Origin: Chromatiales bacterium 21-64-14
Lineage (GTDB): Bacteria > Pseudomonadota > Gammaproteobacteria > 21-64-14
DNA length: 60,046 nucleotides
Direction of reading: 5' to 3'
NCBI GenBank assembly: GCA_002255365.1
Contig: NCBI01000016.1
Coordinates: 1 to 60,046, forward strand
A model generated the notes under the pieces. It was given only the letters and a program-made list of their open reading frames with translations. It ran no database searches and was not told where the DNA came from. A program made the translations under genes and the position numbers. Position 1 is the stretch's first letter, and each line of letters starts with the position of its first letter. Shown piece by piece: positions 37,374 through 48,671 of the stretch.

Positions 37374-38231
37374 TCAGCCGGCGGGTTTCGCCAGCGGCTT
37401 GCGACCGTGCGCGAGGAGGGTCGGCACCTCCAGGCGGATCCCCTGCGCAGACGCCGTCTGGGCGATATCCGCCAGATGCGCCGCGCGGAACTGGGATCGC
37501 CGCTCCAGATCCATCCCTTCCAACAATGCGCGGAAACCGCTATTCCAGAGCACGTCCCACCACTGGTCTGCGCCGGCCAGATGATAGCCGATCGGTTCCA
37601 GGTCCACTTTCACCGCCTCGAAACCGGCCCCGGCCAGGAGGCCACGGCAGCGGCCGAGATCCGCAAGCCGATGCCAGACGGGCGGGCGCGAGACGCCCTC
37701 CGGCATGAGGCCCTCGCGTTCCAGGCGGTCGAAGAACAACGCCGCGAGGGGCTCGAAGGCGCCGGGAGCGAAGGCGCTGAAGACCACTGTACCGCCCGGC
37801 CGTAGCACCCGATGCCACTCACCCAGGGCGCGTGCCATATCCGACACGAAGAACAAGCCGAAGCCGCACATCACCCCATCGAAGTAGCCGGCGCGAAACT
37901 CCAGCGACTCGGCGTCCATCAGATGAAGATCGATGTTGCGCAGACCCAGGGCCCGGGCCTTCTCGGCCGCACGATCGAGCATGGCCTCCGACAGGTCGAT
38001 CCCGATCACGCGGCCATCGGGCCCGGCGAGCTGCGCCGCGGTCAGCGCCGCCGCGCCGGTGCCGGTGGCGACATCCAGGATCTTCTGGCCCGTAGAGACG
38101 GCAAGACGCTGCACCAGCTGGTCGGCGCAAAAGGCGAAAAACCGCAGTGCTTCGTGGTCGTAGCCCGCCGCCAAGCGATCGAACAACGCGCTGATACGCG
38201 TCTTGTCCGCCTGGGATTGGGGTACGCTCAT
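37374..38231 (-). CDS. Class I SAM-dependent methyltransferase (UbiE/COQ5-like)
   Basis: A 285-aa protein starting MSVPQSQADKTRISALFDRL. Motif I is ILDVATGTGAAALTAAQLAG, with the acidic residue in VIGIDLSEAMLDRA and MCGFGLFFVSDMARALGEWH (post-I). The layout matches the UbiE family that methylates demethylmenaquinone or ubiquinone intermediates. The sequence is not identical to canonical UbiE, so the substrate is open. ATG 38231 is the start; the frame continues upstream without family sequence. It is convergent with the MFS gene. Confidence 0.85.
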   Translation of the reverse strand: MSVPQSQADKTRISALFDRLAAGYDHEALRFFAFCADQLVQRLAVSTGQKILDVATGTGAAALTAAQLAGPDGRVIGIDLSEAMLDRAAEKARALGLRNIDLHLMDAESLEFRAGYFDGVMCGFGLFFVSDMARALGEWHRVLRPGGTVVFSAFAPGAFEPLAALFFDRLEREGLMPEGVSRPPVWHRLADLGRCRGLLAGAGFEAVKVDLEPIGYHLAGADQWWDVLWNSGFRALLEGMDLERRSQFRAAHLADIAQTASAQGIRLEVPTLLAHGRKPLAKPAG

Positions 38232-38541
38232 GATGCCAACGGCTTCCGGGTAAACTCGAGTGGACCCGATGTAGTCTAACAGGATGTTGGAATAGCCCAT
38301 CCCTGACTATTCCCATTTCGCCTGCGGGTTGGTGGAGCGTCGCATCCCCGCGCGTCCTGGCAGGCTGTCTTTCGACGAGCTGCAACCCGTGCCCGCCAGC
38401 CGCGACCAGCACCCCCGAGGGTGCCGGACGAAATCAACCTGTAACCGTTTTCCACTATACTGGCCACGATTCCCCACCCCGCATCGTGGCGTCGCAGGCG
38501 CGGCCGCGGGCCCGTGCGGACAGCAGGACCAGGAGTGAAGT

Positions 38542-38997
38542 GTGTCAATCAAGATTCCTTACATGAAGCTGTTCGACCGGATCACCGGGTACATCGTCAG
38601 CGTACTGCTGGTCTTCATTACCATCGGCTTGGTTATCGGCGTGCTGCGACTGTTCCTGAGCCTCGGTAGCTTGGTGATTCAGGCCGACATCACCAGCGAG
38701 TATTTGCACATCACCTCGGAGGTGCTCACCCTTTTCGTCCTGATCGAACTGTCACGCTCGCTGGTAGGATACTTCAGTACACACCGGCTGCGGATGACGT
38801 TCATCGTGGATGCCGCCATCATATTCGTGCTCCGGGAGGTCATGATCAAGCTGTTCGAAGGGACCATACACGTGGACGAACTCTACGCGCTGAGCGCCCT
38901 GCTGTTCGTCTTGGGTGCGTTGCGCATTGGGTCGGTGCTGGTCTTTCAACGCGAGAAAAGTATGCTGGAACACCACTCGGCGGACCACATGGGATAA
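38542..38997 (+). CDS. psiE: PsiE-family (phosphate-starvation-inducible) membrane protein
   Basis: A 151-aa protein with four membrane helices: FDRITGYIVSVLLVFITIGL, LHITSEVLTLFVLIELSRSL, RMTFIVDAAIIFVLREVMIK and LYALSALLFVLGALRIGSVL. This spacing, with the charged cytosolic tail, matches the PsiE-like family, whose function is not settled. The start is GTG 38542 after AGGAG. A TATACT element at 38456-38461 may be the -10. The 244 bp before it hold no other gene. Confidence 0.82.
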   Translation: MSIKIPYMKLFDRITGYIVSVLLVFITIGLVIGVLRLFLSLGSLVIQADITSEYLHITSEVLTLFVLIELSRSLVGYFSTHRLRMTFIVDAAIIFVLREVMIKLFEGTIHVDELYALSALLFVLGALRIGSVLVFQREKSMLEHHSADHMG

Positions 38998-39100
38998 CCC
39001 CATGCAGTCCGCCGGGCAGCTGGCAGGCCACCCTGGCCTGCGCACGACACCGCGCGAATAGCGCGGCAACCGCCGCCGGGCGCGACGCCCGGCACCGGCA

Positions 39101-39739
39101 TCAGCCGGCGAGATTCTTCGCCACGAAGTCCCAGTTCACCAGCTTCCAGAACGCCTCCAGATATTTCGGACGGGCGTTGCGGTAGTCGATGTAGTAGGCA
39201 TGCTCCCACACGTCACAGGTCAACAGCGGGCTCAGACCCGTGGTCAGCGGGTTGCCCGCGTTTGCGGTACCCTCCAGCGCGATGGAACCGTCGGGTTTGC
39301 GGACCAGCCACGCCCAACCGGATCCGAACAGACCCACCGCGGCCTGGGTGAATTTTTCCTGGAAGGTATCGAAGGATCCGAATGTCTTGTCGATGGCTGC
39401 GGCAAGCTCGCCGGCGGGCCGGCCGCCACCGTTCGGTGCCAGGCAATGCCAGTAGAACGTGTGGTTCCAGACCTGGGCGGCATTGTTGAAGATCCCACCG
39501 GCCGGGGCCGTGCGGATGATCTTCTCCACCGAGGCCTTTTCGTACGGGGTCCCCGCGACCAGTTTGTTCAGGTTATTGATGTACGCGGCGTGATGTTTGC
39601 CGTAGTGGAACTGAAGCGTCTCTTCGGAGATGTGGGGCTGCAGCGCGCTCATGGCGTAGGGAAGTTCGGGTAGCGCGTGCTTCCCGGCGTCGTCCTGATA
39701 CGACCCTGCAAGCGCGATATTGGATCCGCTCTGACTCAT
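39101..39739 (-). CDS. sodB: Superoxide dismutase (Fe/Mn family)
   Basis: A 212-aa protein: [20 protein letters not shown] and [20 protein letters not shown] at the N-terminal metal His pair, [17 protein letters not shown], and [20 protein letters not shown] with the Asp and His ligands. The family is Fe/Mn SOD; the metal cannot be decided here, though sodB-like wording fits. It converts superoxide to peroxide. ATG 39739 has a perfect AAGGAGGT ribosome site five bases upstream; an in-frame ATG at 39760 is less well placed. The residues before PELPYA (about 15) are a small extension of uncertain role. Confidence 0.95.
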   Translation of the reverse strand: MSQSGSNIALAGSYQDDAGKHALPELPYAMSALQPHISEETLQFHYGKHHAAYINNLNKLVAGTPYEKASVEKIIRTAPAGGIFNNAAQVWNHTFYWHCLAPNGGGRPAGELAAAIDKTFGSFDTFQEKFTQAAVGLFGSGWAWLVRKPDGSIALEGTANAGNPLTTGLSPLLTCDVWEHAYYIDYRNARPKYLEAFWKLVNWDFVAKNLAG

Positions 39740-40084
39740 TGCGACCTCCTTAAGTTTCATCCGGTAACTATCCAATTCGGGACGATGTAGCGCGGCACGC
39801 CCGTGAACTGTCCTGATTCGCCGTGCCCACGCCGGTAGGCACAACCTGAACCAGCGACGTCACCGCTCCCGGAATACTCACGCCGATGCTCGCCGGAAAT
39901 GTCGCGGGCGCCGCCGCAAGGACGTGACAGGATCCAACGGGACCCCTCACGGCCCCGCCATACGCGCCAAGGCCCGGCTCACAGAACACATGTTGCAGTG
40001 ATGCACCAGCCCACATCGCGCGCCAGTCTTCCGCCGTAGCCACTGCGGCGCGCTCGACGAACACCGATGCGAAATCAGGGTACT

Positions 40085-40230
40085 TAGAACCTATCTCAAA
40101 ATCGCAGATCGGGCGTTCAGGCAAGGCGCGGGCCCTGCGATGAGCGCAGTTTACACCCAGCAAATGAGCACCGCAGCAGGGCCCGCAACGCCGCATGGGT
40201 GACCGAGATGCATTTTGAGATCGGTTCTAG
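40085..40230 (-). mobile_element. Miniature inverted-repeat element, copy A (146 bp)
   Basis: The 146-bp segment has imperfect terminal inverted repeats, TAGAACCTATCTCAAAAT at the left and TAGAACCGATCTCAAAAT at the right end read inward. Its reverse complement matches the element at 55379-55524 along the full length with about a dozen differences. No transposase is encoded, so it looks non-autonomous. YTAR-like flanks (TTAG, CTAG) recall IS5-group targets. It lies in a 712-bp gene-free stretch (39740-40451) between sodB and the surface-antigen fragment. Confidence 0.8.
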
Positions 40231-40451
40231 CCTACTCCACCTGGCGCAATGCGTCATTGACACTACGTTGATGCGCCCCCAAGTAGGTTTTATGGTTTGC
40301 GACAGGGCAACGCGACGCACCCCGCGCCGTTGCGGTCGCAGCGCACCAGCGGTGAGGAATCCAGCGGAACAACGCACCGATGAGGCCAGGGTCTTTACCG
40401 TTGCCGGTGATCCGACCGCGTAGTGGACGCAATGGCAGCTAGCGCCGACGG

Positions 40452-40679
40452 TCAGTCGTGATTGACGATCTTCGAACTGCCATCGCGCTGACGACAGGCC
40501 CTGCCATACACCTGGGCCGGGCGCCCACCGGTTCTGGCGTCCATCGTGTATTCACGGCACCGGCCGTTGCGGGTCTCGTAGGTCTTGGTGGGTGTTACCG
40601 TGTACCGGCCGCCGGTATCCGGGATGCGCCAGCTTCCCGGCTGTCCGGTCCGGTTATTTCCGCCTGCTGCGCCCCACAC
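40452..40679 (-). CDS. Surface-antigen (RT0821/Lpp0805-like) C-terminal domain, N-terminally truncated
   Basis: A 75-aa open frame. Residues 16-70 show GRYTVTPTKTYETRNGRCRE, then RPAQVYGRACRQRDGSSKIV, the conserved C-terminal domain of 17-kDa/RT0821-type surface antigens. Normal members have a lipoprotein signal and a glycine-zipper before it; here those are absent and the frame starts inside the preceding LapA-like gene (26-bp overlap). It may be a truncated remnant or a small soluble protein that binds elsewhere. The start is therefore uncertain. Confidence 0.5.
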   Translation of the reverse strand: MWGAAGGNNRTGQPGSWRIPDTGGRYTVTPTKTYETRNGRCREYTMDARTGGRPAQVYGRACRQRDGSSKIVNHD

Positions 40680-40857
40680 CGGCCCGCAGCAGCCACCCCA
40701 TCACCACACCTACCGCCAACAGCAGGAAGACCAGCAAGGCCCGGGACAACGACACCGTCCAGAAAAAGAGCCGGATGTCCACCACCGCAGTGTTCTGAAC
40801 CACGAACACCAGTACCACGGTCACCAGGGCAAATACCAGCGCTAGCCGCGGATTCAC
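40654..40857 (-). CDS. lapA: LapA/DUF1049-type small membrane protein
   Basis: A 67-aa protein, MNPRLALVFALVTVVLVFVV, then QNTAVVDIRLFFWTVSLSRALL and a second helix, finishing in the basic tail GVGRSRRK. QN-x-A-x-V-x-I/L-x-F-F-W is the signature of the DUF1049/LapA lipopolysaccharide-assembly family. LapA normally pairs with LapB next to pyrF/ihfB; here it stands alone beside a surface-antigen fragment, so it is likely a paralogue. It overlaps the fragment by 26 bp. Confidence 0.72.
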   Translation of the reverse strand: MNPRLALVFALVTVVLVFVVQNTAVVDIRLFFWTVSLSRALLVFLLLAVGVVMGWLLRAGVGRSRRK

Positions 40858-41416
40858 CGGTGCGACCTCCGGATCACATTACCCGGGCGGCGGCCCGCGA
40901 AGGAACACGCCAGGAGCGGTGTCGGGACGGAGAAGTACGGCGTTCGGGGCCGGCACCCCGCTGCCACCTCACGTCGGCCGATCCCCGCAACCGACCACGG
41001 TTGGCCTGGGTACGGTGCCCGCACGCAAGCGGGGCGGGACATCATCCGGGCGTTGGGAACCACGGATAGACACCCGGCGGCGAAAGCGCGCGAAGACCGG
41101 GACCCCGGGAGTACGCGCGGCGGTCGCCGCATGGTCACTGGGTCGGACCCCGTGGCACGACCCGGCGGGGGAGGCTCGCTTTCAGGAAGGTCACGATGCG
41201 CGGGGCCTCCGCGCCAAGTGCCGATGTCGCCATCAAGGTCAACCCCGCGAAGGCCCAATTCCTGCACCGTTTCGTTGCCATCCCCCCCCCACCGACCACC
41301 GCGTACGGGAATCCCGAGGCCCCGCCGATGACCCGGAAAGCGTCCCGGGACGAGTTTGAAAAATACCGCAAAACCAGAGTAAGGTGTACCGTCAATTTCG
41401 CCTACGGGGACCCATC
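40858..41416. other. Gene-poor 559-bp region upstream of the SlyD-like gene
   Basis: No supported gene lies here. Several GC-rich open frames on both strands lack ribosome sites, family sequence or sensible codon bias. A TTGAAA hexamer at 41356-41361 may be a -35 for the FKBP gene, but the matching -10 is poor. The very GC-rich character and lack of homology to neighbours suggest decayed or structural DNA. Confidence 0.4.
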
Positions 41417-41899
41417 ATGCAGATCGCCAAGCATAAGGTCGTGACCATCGAATACACCCTCACCGACGCCGCAGGCGAGGTGGTAGATACCTCCGATGGC
41501 CGCGAACCGTTCTCTTATATCCAAGGTACCAGCAGCGTCATCCCGGGTCTCGAAGCGGCACTGGAGGGGCACTCTACAGGCGATACCCTAAGCGTATCCA
41601 TTCTGCCGGAGGACGGCTACGGTCTGCGCCAGGAAGCCCTAACGGCCACGGTGCCCAGGGAGCGGTTCGAATCTGACGGCAACCTGGAAGTGGGTATGCA
41701 GTTCCAGACCGAGGGCGAATCGGGGCTCCAGGTGGTCACCATCGTGGATCTGGACGAGGACAGCGTGACCGTGGATGCCAACCATCCCTTGGCCGGCGCC
41801 ACTCTGAACTTCGACGTCGCGGTGGTGGATGTGCGCGACGCCAGCCCCGAGGAACTGAGCCACGGTCACGTCCACGGCCCCGAGGGACACGCGCACTGA
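41417..41899 (+). CDS. slyD: FKBP-type peptidyl-prolyl isomerase (SlyD-like)
   Basis: A 160-aa protein: MQIAKHKVVTIEYTLTDAAG, then SYIQGTSSVIPGLEAALEGH (the FKBP active-site hairpin), the inserted-flap region PEDGYGLRQEALTATVPRER and DANHPLAGATLNFDVAVVDV. The tail is HGHVHGPEGHAH, a histidine-rich metal-binding end like that of SlyD. It catalyses prolyl isomerisation and acts as chaperone; SlyD also handles nickel. ATG 41417 is preceded by a GGGGA site. It is followed by a MerR regulator after a dyad. Confidence 0.92.
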   Translation: MQIAKHKVVTIEYTLTDAAGEVVDTSDGREPFSYIQGTSSVIPGLEAALEGHSTGDTLSVSILPEDGYGLRQEALTATVPRERFESDGNLEVGMQFQTEGESGLQVVTIVDLDEDSVTVDANHPLAGATLNFDVAVVDVRDASPEELSHGHVHGPEGHAH

Positions 41900-41971
41900 A
41901 GCCGCGGCCTGCTGCCCCCGCGCTGACTCCCCCGGCCGGAAACGCGGGCCGGGCCCTGGATAAAATATAAC

Positions 41972-41983
41972 GTTTACGTTAAC
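41972..41983. promoter_or_regulatory. Near-palindromic operator upstream of a MerR-family gene
   Basis: GTTTACGTTAAC matches its reverse complement at 10 of 12 positions and sits in an AT-rich patch (41961-41996) 42 bp before the MerR-family ATG. TTTACGTnnACGTAAA-type dyads are known operators for MerR proteins of the LiuR kind, which recognise GTTTACGT-like half-sites. It may therefore be an autoregulatory site. Confidence 0.5.
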
Positions 41984-42024
41984 ATCATAAAAACCGCCCG
42001 ACGGGCGAGTCAGGATACTGCGCA

Positions 42025-42543
42025 ATGCCAGCCAATCGGTCCAATTCCCGCACACCACGGGCCCGGAAGATCGGCGAGGTCGCCGCGGGACTGGGCACGA
42101 CGGCCCGTACCCTGCGGTTCTACGAAGAACAAGGCTTGGTGCGTCCGGCGCGCAGTGCTCAAGGCACGCGCCGTTACTCGGACGCGGAAGTGGAGCGCTT
42201 TGCGGCGATCCTGGACCTCGCCCGCCTCGGGATCCCCCTCAAGACGATCAGGGTACTGGCCCACGCCCGGCCCGGGAGCGCCAGCGGCGACGATGCCAGC
42301 CGGGAGGTCAGTGCCCAGCTCGCGGCCCTGGACCAGGCAGTCAAGGATATTCAACAGCGCTGCGGGCAACTGCGCCAACACATCCAACGGGCAGACCGGC
42401 TGGTACGCCGTTGCTTCGACTGCCCCAACCCACCGTCCCAACAGGGTTGCCCAAAGTGCCCGGTGGCCGAAAACCTGCACACCGTCCCTTTGCTGGCGTT
42501 GATCTGGGACCCGGGCACCGGGCGCCACGGTCTCGGCCCCTGA
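42025..42543 (+). CDS. MerR-family transcriptional regulator with C-terminal Cys motif
   Basis: A 172-aa protein. The winged HTH is KIGEVAAGLGTTARTLRFYE (15-34), followed by GLVRPARSAQGTRRYSDAEV. A coiled coil (about 93-125) leads to a cysteine-rich tail, RRCFDCPNPPSQQGCPKC, two C-x2-C pairs that could bind a metal. A dyad at 41972-41983 is probably its operator. The related MerR regulators of acyl-CoA metabolism share the operator type, but no such genes are beside it. It is followed immediately by an unknown gene with which it is probably co-transcribed. Confidence 0.87.
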   Translation: MPANRSNSRTPRARKIGEVAAGLGTTARTLRFYEEQGLVRPARSAQGTRRYSDAEVERFAAILDLARLGIPLKTIRVLAHARPGSASGDDASREVSAQLAALDQAVKDIQQRCGQLRQHIQRADRLVRRCFDCPNPPSQQGCPKCPVAENLHTVPLLALIWDPGTGRHGLGP

Positions 42544-42555
42544 ACGGTGCGAACG

Positions 42556-45306
<2,751 letters not shown>

Positions 45307-45505
45307 CTGGATATCCAGAAAGTAAAGCAAGCCCTACCCGTTTGCAAGACGCCGCCCGGCGCGGCACGGCACGTGGGGTCCACGGCCCGCGCGATAGGCT
45401 ATTGAACCTCGGAGAGAAAACGGTCAACCGCAAGAGCGGGGCGCCTTGCCTGTAGGCACCAAACCCCGTAGGCTGTAGTGCGCTTCCCGTTGCAGGTTCA
45501 CCACG

Positions 45506-46168
45506 ATGGCCGACTTCAACATCGAACAAGCCCGTTTCAACATGATCGAACAGCAGATCCGGCCTTGGGACGTGTTGGATCCGCGGATCCTCGACCTGGT
45601 GGCGGCGCTGCCGCGCGAGGCGTTCGTCCCCGAGGCGTATCGCAACTTGGCCTTCGCTGACCTGAACATCCCCCTGGGCCACGGCCAGGTCATGATGGCC
45701 CCGAAGATGGAGGCGCGGATGCTGCAGGCCCTGGACGTGGGGCACACGGACTCGGTACTGGAAGTCGGTACCGGAAGCGGCTACGTGACTGCATGCCTGG
45801 CGGCCCTGGGCGGCCACGTATTCAGCGTGGAGATCGTCCCCGAACTCAAGTACGCCGCCCAGAAGCGGCTCGCCGAGCGCGGCATCGAAAACGTCACCCT
45901 GAGGGTGGGTGATGCATCCGCGGGTTGGGACCCGGCACGGCGCTATGATGTGATCGCAGTCACCGGGTCGCTGCCCATGTACACGGACGTATACCAGAAG
46001 CGGCTCTCGGTCGGCGGCCGGCTGTTTGTAATCGCGGGGCAGGCTCCGATCATGGAAGCCCTGCTGGTAACCCGTACCGCTCCGGACGGCTGGACACGGG
46101 AGAGCCTGTTCGAGACCGACCTGCCGCCGCTCATCAACGCCCCGGCGCCGGCCTGCTTCGAGTTCTGA
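45506..46168 (+). CDS. Protein-L-isoaspartate O-methyltransferase family protein
   Basis: A 220-aa protein: ARFNMIEQQIRPWDVLDPRI and PREAFVPEAYRNLAFADLNI at the N-terminus, motif I SVLEVGTGSGYVTACLAALG, then VFSVEIVPELKYAAQKRLAE. Pcm repairs isoaspartyl residues using S-adenosylmethionine; this subgroup, next to rhodanese and tolC, is often called Pcm2 and may act on another substrate. ATG 45506 gives a normal length. It is followed by the rhodanese gene after 5 bp, and by tolC. Confidence 0.88.
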   Translation: MADFNIEQARFNMIEQQIRPWDVLDPRILDLVAALPREAFVPEAYRNLAFADLNIPLGHGQVMMAPKMEARMLQALDVGHTDSVLEVGTGSGYVTACLAALGGHVFSVEIVPELKYAAQKRLAERGIENVTLRVGDASAGWDPARRYDVIAVTGSLPMYTDVYQKRLSVGGRLFVIAGQAPIMEALLVTRTAPDGWTRESLFETDLPPLINAPAPACFEF

Positions 46169-46173
46169 CCCCG

Positions 46174-46494
46174 ATGCGTCAGCTCACGCCACGCCAGCTC
46201 AAAGACTACCTGCCGCAGGCCGACCCGCCGCCGTTGCTGCTGGATGTGCGCGAGCCATGGGAGTACGAGATCTGCCGGATCGACGGCTCACAGCTGGTCC
46301 CCATGGGGCAGATCCACACCGTGGCCGGGTCCCTGGACCCCGACCGGGAACTGGTGGCGATCTGCCACCACGGCATCCGCAGCCTGCAGGTGGCCCGCTA
46401 CCTGGAGCGGATCGGGTACGCCCAGGTCATCAACCTTCAGGGCGGTATCGACGCCTGGGCCCGGGAGGTCGACCCGCAGATGCCGGTCTACTGA
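46174..46494 (+). CDS. Rhodanese-domain protein
   Basis: A 106-aa single rhodanese domain: LLLDVREPWEYEICRIDGSQ, the active-site loop AICHHGIRSLQVARYLERIG with Cys64, and INLQGGIDAWAREVDP. It would carry a sulfane sulfur as Cys persulfide for transfer or detoxification. The loop C-H-H-G-I-R-S fits small GlpE/YgaP-type rhodaneses found beside tolC. It lies 5 bp after the Pcm-like gene and 75 bp before tolC. Confidence 0.92.
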   Translation: MRQLTPRQLKDYLPQADPPPLLLDVREPWEYEICRIDGSQLVPMGQIHTVAGSLDPDRELVAICHHGIRSLQVARYLERIGYAQVINLQGGIDAWAREVDPQMPVY

Positions 46495-46569
46495 TACGCC
46501 GTTTGCGGTGACAGGCCGTCGCGGTCCGAGGTGCGATTCCGTCCGTCCCAACCACAGGTGAATTTGTTG

Positions 46570-47886
46570 ATGAACAGCCTTGCACGAATCTTGGTGAGCC
46601 TGTCCCTGCTGTTGGTCTGCACCGCCGGACGGGCCGAGGATCTGATGGGAGTCTATCAACTGGCGGTGCGCGGCGACCCGCAGCTGCAGGCCGCGGATCA
46701 GGCGCGCCTGGCGGTGCGCCAGTCCCGGCCCCAGAGCATCGCGGCCCTGCTCCCATCCTTGGGCGTCAACCTGAACGTCAACCGCAGCCGCTACGACAAC
46801 CAGCTCAACGGCTCGATAAGCAACTCTACCAACCAAGTCTACGGCCTGCAGCTCACCCAGACTTTGTTCAACTGGTCATCGTGGGTACAGCTGTCCAAGG
46901 CGGACAGCCAGATCGCCGAATCGGAGGCCAACTATGCCGCGGCCCAGCAGGATCTCATGGTCCGAGTCGCGGAACGCTACTTCGGCGTGCTGAAAGCGCG
47001 TGCCAACCTGAAATTCGTGCGCGCCGATCAACAGGCCATCAAGCGTCAGTTGGATCAGGTGCGGAAGCGCTTCCAGGTGGGACTCAGTGCCATCACCGAT
47101 GTGCGCGAGGCCCAGGCCAGCTACGATGCCGCCGCCGCCCAGGAAATCGTGGCGCAGAATCAGCTGGACAGCGCCCGCGAGGCGCTGACCGAAATCACCG
47201 GAACCTCCCCCGGCCGGCTGGCGGACCTCGGTGAGAAACTCGCCCTGGCCCGGCCGGTACCCGAGGACATGAAGCTCTGGGAGGACACCGCGCTGCGCCA
47301 AAATCTGCGGGTGCTGGCGGATCGACGCGCGGTGGACGTAGCGCGTGAGGAGGTCGCGCGCCGGCGTAGCGGCCATTATCCCACCGTGGACCTGGTGGCG
47401 AATACCCAGTACCTGGATGAAAACCTCGACGGTCTCTTCCCGCTGCGACAGCACGACGCCGCCATCGGCATTCAACTCAATATGCCGCTCTACCAGGGTG
47501 GCCTGGTGCGCGCCCAGACGCAGGAGGCGGTACACCGCTACGAGGAATCCAAAGACAAATTGGTGCAGGCCCAGCGCCAGACGGTACGCCAGTTGCGCGA
47601 CGCCTACCGCGGGGTGCTCGCCGGGATCAGTCAGGTGCTGGCGCTGAAACAGGCCGTGTTGTCCTCGGAAACGGCCCTGGAGGCCACCGAGGCGGGCTTC
47701 AAGGTCGGCACCCGCACTATCGTCGACGTCCTGGATTTCCAGCGCAACCTGTTCCGTGCCAAAAGCGACTATGCGAAGGCACGTTACGACTACCTGATGA
47801 GTACGTTGCGTCTTAAGCAGGCCGCCGGCACCCTGAGCGCCGACGACCTCATCAAGGTCAACCGATGGCTGGCCCAATCTCCATGA
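46570..47886 (+). CDS. tolC: TolC family outer-membrane channel protein
   Basis: A 438-aa protein with a signal peptide (MNSLARILVSLSLLLVCTAG, cut after RAED). Two repeats of the outer-membrane efflux family are seen: LLPSLGVNLNVNRSRYDNQL and the helical LMVRVAERYFGVLKARANLK, then PTVDLVANTQYLDENLDGLF and KLVQAQRQTVRQLRDAYRGV. It forms the trimeric channel for type I secretion and efflux. ATG 46570 has AGGTGA about 10 nt upstream; GTG 46558 is also possible. It follows the Pcm-like and rhodanese genes, a known neighbourhood. Confidence 0.93.
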   Translation: MNSLARILVSLSLLLVCTAGRAEDLMGVYQLAVRGDPQLQAADQARLAVRQSRPQSIAALLPSLGVNLNVNRSRYDNQLNGSISNSTNQVYGLQLTQTLFNWSSWVQLSKADSQIAESEANYAAAQQDLMVRVAERYFGVLKARANLKFVRADQQAIKRQLDQVRKRFQVGLSAITDVREAQASYDAAAAQEIVAQNQLDSAREALTEITGTSPGRLADLGEKLALARPVPEDMKLWEDTALRQNLRVLADRRAVDVAREEVARRRSGHYPTVDLVANTQYLDENLDGLFPLRQHDAAIGIQLNMPLYQGGLVRAQTQEAVHRYEESKDKLVQAQRQTVRQLRDAYRGVLAGISQVLALKQAVLSSETALEATEAGFKVGTRTIVDVLDFQRNLFRAKSDYAKARYDYLMSTLRLKQAAGTLSADDLIKVNRWLAQSP

Positions 47887-47948
47887 GCCTCGGGACACGC
47901 CCGATCCTGGCAAATGCCGCGGCATGCAGCGCGGGAGGCCGGTGAGAA

Positions 47949-48536
47949 ATGTGGGTCGATGCTCATCCCTTGTGCGATGCCGCACACAGCACATTGGCAG
48001 TGGTGGACACCCAGGCACGCCTTGCCGCCGCCATGGCGGAACATGACCGGGCGCGAGTGGTATCCACTATCGGCCGGCTGATCGAGGCGGCCGGCCGGCT
48101 GGGGATCCCGGTACAAGTCACGGAGCAGTATCCCCAAGGCCTCGGCGCGACCGTGCCGGAGCTACTTACCCGCCTGCCCGCCGCCACGCGCCGCCATCCC
48201 AAGACCGGGTTTTCCTGCTGCACCGCCCAGGGGTTTATGGACGACCTGGAGCACACGGCACGGAAACAGGTGGTACTCACCGGCATGGAGGCCCATGTCT
48301 GCGTACTGCAGACCGCCCTCGATCTGCACGTCCGCGGACATCAGGTCTTCGTGGTCGAGGACGCAGTATGCTCCCGTCGCGCAGACCATTGCGCCAATGG
48401 TCTGCGGCGCTTGCGGGACGCGGGGCTGGTAATCACCAACAGCGAGTCGGTGCTGTTCGAATGGATCCGGGACAGCCGGCACCCGGATTTCAAGGCGATC
48501 AGCGCCCTGGTCAAACCGGGGGCCGGCGGTACCTGA
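47949..48536 (+). CDS. Isochorismatase-family cysteine hydrolase
   Basis: A 195-aa protein with the family catalytic triad Asp20 (LAVVDTQARL), Lys85 (RRHPKTGFSC) and Cys118 (GMEAHVCVLQTALD). The YcaC-type layout indicates a hydrolase of unknown substrate, not a true isochorismatase. It lies 62 bp after tolC on the same strand and before the hemerythrin gene. The start ATG is at 47949 after a GAGAA stretch. Confidence 0.9.
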   Translation: MWVDAHPLCDAAHSTLAVVDTQARLAAAMAEHDRARVVSTIGRLIEAAGRLGIPVQVTEQYPQGLGATVPELLTRLPAATRRHPKTGFSCCTAQGFMDDLEHTARKQVVLTGMEAHVCVLQTALDLHVRGHQVFVVEDAVCSRRADHCANGLRRLRDAGLVITNSESVLFEWIRDSRHPDFKAISALVKPGAGGT

Positions 48537-48671
48537 CCGCCTTGCGAGGGCACCGGGAGTGTGGCCTGGCCCGGCGAGTGCTGCGGTAGCCACCGCGGGA
48601 GACCGGTGAGATCTGCGCGTTCGCCGGCCCTGAACCTACCCCATCTTGAACCGCACCGGAGCAAGCCCGCC

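Noticed and set aside
40199..40432. Short open frames on both strands next to element copy A
   Set aside because: They have no ribosome sites or family sequence and partly read through the miniature element.
41135..41395. 86-codon minus-strand open frame upstream of the SlyD-like gene
   Set aside because: It is mostly basic and glycine-rich, without a family match or ribosome site, and overlaps the probable promoter of the FKBP gene.
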